Below are positions 57,529-64,000 of a DNA stretch of 64,000 nucleotides, piece by piece. A model generated the notes under the pieces. It saw nothing but the letters and a program-made list of their open reading frames with translations. It did no database searches and was not told the origin of the DNA. Numbering within the stretch: position 1 is the first letter of the stretch; each line of letters starts with the position of its first letter. The stretch lies in NCBI GenBank assembly GCA_001784175.1, contig MFPR01000030.1, positions 1 through 64,000 on the forward strand, in the 5' to 3' direction. A program made the position numbers and the translations under genes. This DNA is from Candidatus Lindowbacteria bacterium RIFCSPLOWO2_12_FULL_62_27 (GTDB taxonomy: Bacteria; Lindowbacteria; 2-12-FULL-62-27).

Positions 57529-59043
57529 TTACAACTCAACCGAAACCTTGAACCGCCAGTACGTCTCCGCGTTCTTGGTCGTCAGATACGCGCTGCCCGG
57601 ATGGAAGTATCCATACTTCAACTGATACGTCACGTCGCTGAACTGGCGCCAATTGAAGTTCACGTCGACCTCGTCGCCGATCCGGTTGCTCGACTGATAG
57701 TCGATCTTGCTGTCATTGCCGGCCGCGCCCTTGCTGCCGGTCCAGCGGCGGAACACATAGTATTCCGGCGCAATGGAGAACTCCTGCACCGACTTGTTCG
57801 GCGACCGCGCGAAGGGCTTGATGCTCGCGCCGAATTTGTAGACCGTCATGTTGGTCATGGTCGGCGACATGGCCAGCCCGAGGGAGGCGCCGCCGAAGGG
57901 ATTGAATCGCGAGTCGTTTCCCGAGGACGAACCGCCCTGCGGGGAGTTGGTCGAGGTCGCGTCCTCGTCGCCCGTGGCGGTGACAAGCTCGAAAAACATA
58001 TTGGGCTTGAGGTCCCCGCTAAAATAGTACTTCATGCCGGTTATCAGCGCCCTGGCGTTGATGCCGACAATCTTGCTGCCAACGCCGCCCACCGAGCTGT
58101 CATAGGTATGGCCGCGCTCGACGATGTATTCGGCCCAGTACTGCAGGTCCTTGGTGACGCGGCCCTCGGAGACCCAGCCGAAATACTTGGGTTCCAATCC
58201 GTGTTTCTGCTCGGGCGTGCTCGCGCTGAGGTTCTTGTTCCGCTCGCTCACCTGCACGTAATAGAAGCTCATCTTGGCCTTGGGATGCACGTCGTATTTC
58301 CCGTGAATGCCGTAAAATTGCCGCTTGGTCCGGCCCGACCCCGAAGCCGTAGCGTCGATGTTGTCGTCGCCCGGGTTCTGCCTCAGAGCAAACATCTTGT
58401 ACTCGCCCTTGCCCGCCTTGCCGACCTTGGTCGACTCCCAGAGGACGCCGTCGGCCGTGAGGGCAAACGCAATACCGCGTCCGACCTGGGTGAACTGCCG
58501 GCCGACCGTCAGCTTGCGTTTCCCGCCGGCCTTGGTCCCCGTGAACTCCTTTTCGTAGTACGCCATGTCGATGGTGGGCTGGATGTAGTTGTTGCCGCGT
58601 GTGGCGGCGGCGTTTTTCTTGGTTTCGGTGTACTTGGTCGTGAGCCGCGTGTAGAACTTGGCCTTCTTCTCCATCTTGACGTTGAGGAAGGGCTTGACTT
58701 CGTAATCCCAACTGTGGTCCTGCGCGTCGGCCTCGCTGGAGTTTCTGTCCGAGCCGTTGTCGCCCCAGGTGTTCTGGACCGACATGGGAGAGCCATAGGT
58801 GAATATCCAGCCGGTCTTGCGGCCGAGGTCGCCAAACATCCGGGACGATCCGCCGGAGATATCCTCGGTGCGCTTCAAGGCCTCAATGGTCTCGATCTGC
58901 TCGCGCCGCAATTCCTCGGCGGACATTTGCGCATTGGCGCCCTTCTGGAATCCAGGAGCGAGGAGCCATGCCACGGAAGCCAGTACGACGAATCCCAAAT
59001 CCAAAATCCAAAATCTAAAATCCAAAATCTCCGTTTTTTTCAT
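57529..59043 (-). CDS. Outer-membrane porin-like protein
   Basis: 504 aa from the ATG at 59043, with GAGGGGG in front. Signal peptide, then a short coiled coil (SAEELRREQIETIEALKRTE) and a beta-barrel of alginate-export/porin type with a terminal aromatic strand (TYWRFKVSVEL). The signal peptide region DFRFWILDLGF is encoded by an AATCCAAAATC-type DNA repeat, a sequence that occurs on the other strand inside the giant gene at 60.4 kb. It lies 11 nt after the PorV gene. Confidence 0.75.
   Translation of the reverse strand: MKKTEILDFRFWILDLGFVVLASVAWLLAPGFQKGANAQMSAEELRREQIETIEALKRTEDISGGSSRMFGDLGRKTGWIFTYGSPMSVQNTWGDNGSDRNSSEADAQDHSWDYEVKPFLNVKMEKKAKFYTRLTTKYTETKKNAAATRGNNYIQPTIDMAYYEKEFTGTKAGGKRKLTVGRQFTQVGRGIAFALTADGVLWESTKVGKAGKGEYKMFALRQNPGDDNIDATASGSGRTKRQFYGIHGKYDVHPKAKMSFYYVQVSERNKNLSASTPEQKHGLEPKYFGWVSEGRVTKDLQYWAEYIVERGHTYDSSVGGVGSKIVGINARALITGMKYYFSGDLKPNMFFELVTATGDEDATSTNSPQGGSSSGNDSRFNPFGGASLGLAMSPTMTNMTVYKFGASIKPFARSPNKSVQEFSIAPEYYVFRRWTGSKGAAGNDSKIDYQSSNRIGDEVDVNFNWRQFSDVTYQLKYGYFHPGSAYLTTKNAETYWRFKVSVEL
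58991..59030. repeat. AATCCAAAATC-type repeat inside the porin signal-peptide region
   Basis: aatcccaaatccaaaatcca then aaatctaaaatccaaaatct: four near-copies of a 10-11 bp unit. It supplies most of the hydrophobic signal peptide. A related tract, in the opposite orientation, is at 60411-60446. Confidence 0.7.
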
Positions 59044-59054
59044 GTCCGGCCCCC

Positions 59055-60038
59055 TCACTTGATCTTGATCGTCAGGCCGATCCGATGGGTCTGCCCGAGA
59101 TCGTCATGAGTGCTGTATGCATAGTCGAGCGCCAGGAACTTGATGTTGAACCCGAGGCCCGCCAGAAATTCGCTGCTGTCGGTGGTGTATCCTCCGCGAA
59201 GGCCGAGGACCCTGGAGAAGAGCCGGATTTCGCCGCCGAACCGCCAGCTCATCTCGCCCTCCTCGTTTTCGATGTCCGCCGCAAGAGTCATCCAGGTGAA
59301 CGGATCGACGCTGGCGCCGCCGCGGATTCGCAACGGGAACTTTTCGTCCGTCGCCTTGAACCGGAACGTCGGCGCGACCAGATTTTCGACCATCACCCCC
59401 ATCCGGGCCCATTCGGCCGGAAGGAACATGAACCCGACGTCGGCGCCGAATCCGTTGGTGGAAAACTCGGCGATCTCGCCGCGGACGCCCTTGAAGTTCG
59501 CCCCGACGGCGGCGCGCTTGCGGCCGTCTTCGCCGCCAAAGCCGGCGCCCACCGTGAAGTACAGGGCGCCGTCCCTCGCGTTGAAGGACGTGTTGGTCAG
59601 GTTGCCGGCGGCGTCGGCGCCGCGGAGCTTGCCGGCGTCAAAAAAGACGCCCGACACGCCATATCCGACGTGCCGGCTGGGATTGCGGTGCGCAAAACCG
59701 ACGGTGTGGTACTGCAGATCGTCAACTTCGGTGTAGGGCTGACTGAACAGGGATGTGAGTTCAGTGCCTTCGATAAGACCGAGTCCGGCGGGGTTCCAGT
59801 AGAAGCTTCCAGCGCCCATCGGCACGCTTGTGGCGGCCTTCCCCATGCTCACGGCTCGAACGCCGGCGCCATGACGCGTGAACGCGTCAATGCCGGGCGC
59901 GCCCGCGGATGCGGGCAGAGAAGTCCAGTGAACCATGGCGGCTGATATTAGAAACAAGGCCGCGCAAACAACACTCAATCCAACCCACGCACGTCGCCGA
60001 TTTTGCAGTCTCATCATTGTCTTTGACATTGTATCCAC
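59055..60038 (-). CDS. porV: PorV/UPF0164-family outer-membrane protein
   Basis: 327 aa. N-terminal hydrophobic signal (VCAALFLISAAMVHWTSLPA) and family motifs: GVRAVSMGKAATSVPMGAGS, FYWNPAGLGLIEGTELTSLF, FPLRIRGGASVDPFTWMTLA, GGEIRLFSRVLGLRGGYTT, LDYAYSTHDDLGQTHRIGL. PorV shuttles type IX secretion cargo at the outer membrane in Bacteroidetes; related proteins are spread over other phyla. It follows a giant protein with a type IX-like C-terminus by 46 nt. A 3' fragment of a near copy lies at 10415-10786. Confidence 0.78.
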   Translation of the reverse strand: MDTMSKTMMRLQNRRRAWVGLSVVCAALFLISAAMVHWTSLPASAGAPGIDAFTRHGAGVRAVSMGKAATSVPMGAGSFYWNPAGLGLIEGTELTSLFSQPYTEVDDLQYHTVGFAHRNPSRHVGYGVSGVFFDAGKLRGADAAGNLTNTSFNARDGALYFTVGAGFGGEDGRKRAAVGANFKGVRGEIAEFSTNGFGADVGFMFLPAEWARMGVMVENLVAPTFRFKATDEKFPLRIRGGASVDPFTWMTLAADIENEEGEMSWRFGGEIRLFSRVLGLRGGYTTDSSEFLAGLGFNIKFLALDYAYSTHDDLGQTHRIGLTIKIK

Positions 60039-60084
60039 ATCCCTTCGGTTAATGCAACACTTTTTTTCGATATTTTTCGAACCC

Positions 60085-63000
60085 CTAACGCACCACCGCC
60101 AGCTTGTCCACCATTCTGGCGCCGCTGGCTTCTACAATATATATGTAAACGCCCGATGCGACCTTCTGGCCGAACCGGTTCGTCGTGTCCCAGAGAATGG
60201 GCGAGGCCGTTCCGGAAAGCTCCCGGACCATGCGGCCGCCCACGTCGAAAATCGTGATCTTGACTTCACCGCTCGTGATGTTGTGCTTGAAATTCATGAT
60301 GCCGGCTCCGTCCGGACCCGGGTTTGGATAAACGAACGTATGATCTTTGGCCAGCGGCGCCGCGAGAAACGCCGCGAGGTATTCGGGCAGGCCCACGGCC
60401 AAGGTCATGGAGATTTTAGATTTTAGATTTTCGATTTTTGATTGTAAAACCACAGAGGAAGATTTGCGCATGTCGACGGTGCCCGTCGGAGTGACCAGAT
60501 AGACATCGTAATTTTCCGGGATGTTGTCGATGTTGTCCCACGTCAGCGTCACCGGGTCGGTCAGGTCCGTGTAGACCTCGACGTCCCACGATTTGGCCGT
60601 TGTCACCGGCGGCGCGTAGGACGCGGCCGCCAGCGGCGCGTCCGGCTGGTCCTTGTCCCGGATGCCCAGCGTGAGGTACCCGCTCGCGACGGCCGGGGGT
60701 TCGAACAGGCTGGATTTCGACGCGGCGTCGGCGGTCGGCATCACGCCCACGTAGTTCTGCACGTCCGAGATGCCCGACCCTTGGGCGGCCAACTGGATCG
60801 CCCAGTTCGCCTCGTTGCCCGTCAGACCTTTCTGGCGGTAGACACCGGCCAGGTACCGCGGGGACTGGTTCAGGACCTGCGACGCGACGGAGTCCGGATA
60901 GGCGGGTTTGGGGTCGATCCTCATCACGACCGCGTCGGTGTCGACCCAGAGCCAGAATCCGGCCATCGGTTTCATGAGGACCGGCGAGAGGTTGTTCGGG
61001 CCGGCCGAGTCGGGGCCCCACCAGTAGTTGCCGATGGCGTCGTCGCGCCAGTAGATCGCGTTTTTGATCATGCCGTAGAAGGCGGCAGATGTTGGTTGAT
61101 AGAACACGTCCTCGCCGCTGTCCGTGGTCGAAAACTTCACGGCGTTGTCCCAGTCGACGAAGTAGAACTGCCCGGAACCGATCTGGTGCCAGCCTTTGCC
61201 GACCAGCGTGTCGTAGACGGTGACGTTGGTGTCGGGAACGCCCGGGGTCTGCATCAGGCCGCCCTCGTGGTCCTTGACCCAGTAGGCCCGGCCGCGGACG
61301 ATCTTCGACGGCGTCCGGTATTTGTTGAAGGCGTTTGCGCTGTCGACCGACGTCACCCATTCGTAGACGTAGGCGGGCACGCCCGACCCCAGCGTGCTCG
61401 GCGCGCCCGGCTCGCCCTGCACGACGCGCGCGACGGTCGGGGTGTCCGGCGTCTTGTTCGGCGCCCACATCCGCCAGCCCTTGCCGGGCTGCGAATCGGC
61501 CTGCGCCGGGACCGAGAGCTTGTCGCTGTAAGCGTAGAAAAACCGCGACGCGCCCGTCGAGCCGACCTGCGCTTCGATCTTGTGGAAACTGCTGGTCAGG
61601 TCGGGCGCGAAGAAGAGTTCCGCCTGGCCCGACCCGTTGGTCGGCACGGCCGCGAGGATCAGGGATGAGGGATGGCGCTGCGTGAAGGTCACGGTCTCGC
61701 CCGGCGTGGGATTGCCGTTGACGTCGCGGATCGTCACCCGGATCGTGACCATGCCGGTGTCGTCCGCGAGCAGATGCGTGTCGGGGAAGGTGACGCCGGT
61801 GGCGGCCCCGGCGAGGACTGTGACGTCGACCGTGTCAGCGCCGGAATTGAGACCGTCGGACACGGTCAGGGTGAATGAGTAGAGACCGGATACGGTCGGG
61901 ACAAAGAACGGGTTCGGGGCGGTCGCGGAGGACAGCGTCACCGACGCCGGGCCGCCGGCCTGCGTCCACGCGAAGGTGATGCGGTCGCCGTTGGAGTCGG
62001 TCGAGGCGGCGCCGCTCAGCGTCACGGTGTCGCCGGCGATGCGGACGGTGTCGGATCCCGCGACGGAGGCGAGGGGCGGCGTGTTGAGGCCGGTGCAGAT
62101 GATGTCGTCCGGCGCCGAGGTGTCCTTGCCGTCGAAGACGCGGAGACGAAATACATACACGCCGTAGGAATCGATCAGGACGCTCGGCGTCGCCGTGTTG
62201 GCGCCCAGAATCGCCGGGGTTGTCGGCCCGGACACCTGCGACCACGTGTAGGCGAGCGTGTCGCCGTTCAGGTCCGTTGAGGCGAGGCCGCTCAGGGTGA
62301 TCGTGTCCGGATGAAGGATCATCGCGTCGGGGCCGGCGTTGGCGGCCGGCGGAACGTTGCCGGCGGTGACGCGGACGGTGTCCGGGGCCGAGGTGTCGAA
62401 TCCGTCGTTGACTTCGAGCTGGAAGATGTAAGTGTCCATAAACGCGGTGTCGAGGACGAAGGTCGGACTCGCGACCGTGAAAGACGGCGTCAGGGCCACC
62501 GTCGGGGCGCCGTTGGCAGTCTGGGTCCACCGGTAGGTCAGCGGGTCGCCGTTGGTGTCCATCGACGCGCTGCCGTTCAGCGTGTCGACCGATCCGGCCG
62601 GGACGACGACGTCGAGGCCGGCGTTGGCGACGGGCGGGGTGTTGGTCGCGGTGATGAGGATCGTGTCGGTCGCCGTGTCCGTGCCGTCGTCGACCACCAC
62701 CTGGAACAGGTACTGGGTCACGCTGTCGGCGGACGCGAAGGCCGGGTTGGCGGCCGACGGGCCGGGCACGAGTGACACAAGCGGGCCGGTGATCCGCGTC
62801 CAATTGTACGTCAGCGTGTCTTCGGTGTCGGCGTCGGTCGAGGCGGCGGCGTTCAGAAAGACCGTGTCCTTCTTCGTCACGGTCGCCGTTGCCGGGCCGG
62901 CGTCGGCGATGGGTTTCGTGTTGACCACCGTGTCCTGGACCGTGTCGGCGTTCGTGTCCGTGCCGTCGTTTACGACCAGTTGAAATACATACGTGCCTTT

Positions 63001-64000
63001 CAGCGTCATGTAGACGCTCGCGGTTGCGGCCGTGGGGTTATTGATCGTGACGGCCAGGCCGGAAAGTTGCGTCCACGAGTAGGTCAGGGCGTCGCCGGCA
63101 TCGCTGTCGGTCGAGGCCACGCCGACCAGGAGAATCGTGTCGTTGTTGGGGCGGGTCGTGTCGAGACCGGCGTTGGATACCGGGAGCGTGTTCAGGACCG
63201 TGACCAGCACGGTGTCGTACGAGGTGTCGACCGCGTCGTTCACGCGGAGCTGGAAGACGTAGACGCCCTTGTTGGTCATGAAGACGCTTGCGACCGCAGC
63301 CGACGCGTTGTTGATCGACGCGGCCGGGCCGGAAAGCTTTGACCACAAATAGGCGAGCGTGTCGCCGTTGGCGTCGGACGAGCCGGCGCCGTTCAGGGTC
63401 ACCGTGTCGTTGTTCGGGACGCTCATCGTGTCCGGGCCGGCGTTGGCGACGGGCGCGACGTTGCCGGCCGTGACGCGGACGGTGTCCGGGGCCGAGGTGT
63501 CGAATCCGTCGTTGACTTCGAGCTGGAAGACATAATCTCCGATGAAGGATGTGTCCAGGACGAAGGTCGGAGTCGAAACCGTGAAGGACGGCGTCAGCGT
63601 GACCGTCGGGGCGCCGCTCGAAAGCTGGGTCCACCGGTAGGTCAGCGGGTCGCTGTCGGCGTCGGTCGAGCCGCTGCCGGTCAGGGTGTCGGTCGATCCG
63701 GCCGCCGTGCCGTGATCGATACCGGCGTTGGCGACCGGGACCGCGTTGACGGCCGTGATCTCGACCGTGTCGGCGGCCGTGTCCGTGCCGTCGCTCACGA
63801 CCATCTGGAAGACATACTTGGTGACGCTGTCGGCCGACACGAAGGCCGGGTTGACCACCAGGCTGTTGGGCATCAGGGACACGAACGGGCCGGAAAGCTG
63901 TGTCCACGTGTACGTCAGGCTGTCGCCCGTGTCGGCGTCGGTGGAGGCGGCGCCGGAGAGGTAGACGGTGTCCTTCTTGCTGACCGTCGTGTCCGGGTTG
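60085..64000 (-). CDS. Giant PKD/Ig-repeat surface protein with type IX-like C-terminus (N-terminus off the right edge)
   Basis: At least 1304 aa in the window; the frame is open past 64000 (the Met at 63882 is internal to a repeat). Eight or so tandem PKD/cadherin-like units of about 92 residues, seven of which begin with patterns such as NTPPVANAGLD and contain GDPLTYRWTQ. Next is a bacterial Ig (Big_1) domain (VTIRDVNGNPTPGETVTFTQ), an about 350-residue unassigned region (GKGWRMWAPNKTPDTPTVAR) and a C-terminal FlgD-Ig/type IX sorting domain (YPNPGPDGAGIMNFKHNI, VKITIFDVGGRMVREL, GQKVASGVYIYIVEA, DKLAVVR). The stretch SKIENLKSKIS just before it is encoded by an AATCTAAAATC-type repeat. Likely secreted and surface-attached. 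Confidence 0.88.
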   Translation of the reverse strand, partial: NPDTTVSKKDTVYLSGAASTDADTGDSLTYTWTQLSGPFVSLMPNSLVVNPAFVSADSVTKYVFQMVVSDGTDTAADTVEITAVNAVPVANAGIDHGTAAGSTDTLTGSGSTDADSDPLTYRWTQLSSGAPTVTLTPSFTVSTPTFVLDTSFIGDYVFQLEVNDGFDTSAPDTVRVTAGNVAPVANAGPDTMSVPNNDTVTLNGAGSSDANGDTLAYLWSKLSGPAASINNASAAVASVFMTNKGVYVFQLRVNDAVDTSYDTVLVTVLNTLPVSNAGLDTTRPNNDTILLVGVASTDSDAGDALTYSWTQLSGLAVTINNPTAATASVYMTLKGTYVFQLVVNDGTDTNADTVQDTVVNTKPIADAGPATATVTKKDTVFLNAAASTDADTEDTLTYNWTRITGPLVSLVPGPSAANPAFASADSVTQYLFQVVVDDGTDTATDTILITATNTPPVANAGLDVVVPAGSVDTLNGSASMDTNGDPLTYRWTQTANGAPTVALTPSFTVASPTFVLDTAFMDTYIFQLEVNDGFDTSAPDTVRVTAGNVPPAANAGPDAMILHPDTITLSGLASTDLNGDTLAYTWSQVSGPTTPAILGANTATPSVLIDSYGVYVFRLRVFDGKDTSAPDDIICTGLNTPPLASVAGSDTVRIAGDTVTLSGAASTDSNGDRITFAWTQAGGPASVTLSSATAPNPFFVPTVSGLYSFTLTVSDGLNSGADTVDVTVLAGAATGVTFPDTHLLADDTGMVTIRVTIRDVNGNPTPGETVTFTQRHPSSLILAAVPTNGSGQAELFFAPDLTSSFHKIEAQVGSTGASRFFYAYSDKLSVPAQADSQPGKGWRMWAPNKTPDTPTVARVVQGEPGAPSTLGSGVPAYVYEWVTSVDSANAFNKYRTPSKIVRGRAYWVKDHEGGLMQTPGVPDTNVTVYDTLVGKGWHQIGSGQFYFVDWDNAVKFSTTDSGEDVFYQPTSAAFYGMIKNAIYWRDDAIGNYWWGPDSAGPNNLSPVLMKPMAGFWLWVDTDAVVMRIDPKPAYPDSVASQVLNQSPRYLAGVYRQKGLTGNEANWAIQLAAQGSGISDVQNYVGVMPTADAASKSSLFEPPAVASGYLTLGIRDKDQPDAPLAAASYAPPVTTAKSWDVEVYTDLTDPVTLTWDNIDNIPENYDVYLVTPTGTVDMRKSSSVVLQSKIENLKSKISMTLAVGLPEYLAAFLAAPLAKDHTFVYPNPGPDGAGIMNFKHNITSGEVKITIFDVGGRMVRELSGTASPILWDTTNRFGQKVASGVYIYIVEASGARMVDKLAVVR
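60411..60446. repeat. AATCTAAAATC-type repeat inside the giant PKD gene
   Basis: agattttagattttagattt then tcgatttttgattg, three to four units, reverse complement of the tract in the porin gene at 58991-59030. It is in frame and encodes SKIENLKSKIS between the PKD/unassigned region and the type IX-like domain. Confidence 0.7.

Overview
The window is GC-rich (by eye near 60% overall, with AT-richer patches) and comes from a Gram-negative (two-membrane) bacterium of an uncultured-looking lineage. Evidence is the outer-membrane beta-barrels, two lipoproteins with lipoboxes, a CpoB-like TPR lipoprotein, a PorV-family protein and very large secreted repeat proteins with a type IX-like C-terminal domain. 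The mixture (SpoVS, RNase Y, YmdB, a 180-kDa-class glutamate dehydrogenase, NamZ) suggests an FCB-group, Elusimicrobiota-like or similar candidate phylum, but I cannot place it further.

Layout. (1) 1-11.4 kb, minus strand: a secreted-protein locus. It has an NYN-domain nuclease with a terminator-like leader, a decapitated PorV fragment, two paralogous exported fibre-like proteins, and an open-ended giant protein built from four parallel beta-helix modules, Fn3 linkers and blocks of VCBS/FG-GAP repeats. (2) 11.4-19.2 kb: a mobile island. It holds an XRE regulator, a second NYN protein, a winged-helix protein, a 1.15-kb element with terminal inverted repeats, an HTH/HD-GYP/ribbon-helix-helix gene split by an intact IS256-family element (8-bp target duplication), an excisionase and a tyrosine recombinase. 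The island ends in the 5' half of a tRNA-Leu(CAA) gene that still has its promoter. (3) 19.2-24.2 kb, plus strand: an iron/redox locus with an exported FMN-binding domain fused to its own ApbE flavin transferase, a four-helix His-rich membrane protein behind a structured leader, a DtxR/MntR-type regulator, FeoA and FeoB. (4) 24.2-38.4 kb, minus strand: a tightly packed, probably single operon running from an outer-membrane barrel through purH, phoH, pcrA, a small membrane protein, rny, ymdB, spoVS, folD, xseA, xseB, ispA and tlyA to nadK. (5) 38.4-44.7 kb: namZ on the plus strand; on the minus strand a TPR/HhH/CpoB-like envelope operon that runs into purC and a LolA-like gene. (6) 44.7-54.4 kb, minus: an AAA/DUF4143 ATPase, a barrel-TPR fusion, a lipoprotein, an M6 metalloprotease and a large NAD-glutamate dehydrogenase. 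(7) 54.4-64 kb, minus: a FecR-domain Ala/Pro-rich protein, an SLH-like exported protein, a porin, PorV and a giant PKD-repeat protein with a type IX-like C-terminus, open at the right edge.

Recurrent themes. Several genes have a sigma70-type promoter placed so that the -10 box ends about 6-9 nt before the start codon, which predicts leaderless mRNAs. Short palindromic repeats have been inserted in frame in coding genes: a 50-bp double hairpin in two genes and one intergenic site, a 12-bp-stem REP in the ApbE fusion, and an AATCCAAAATC-type repeat in two exported proteins. The items I would follow first are the FMN-ApbE/membrane/DtxR/FeoAB locus, the DNA-binding HD-GYP fusion beside xis/int, the in-frame 50-bp element and the predicted leaderless promoters.
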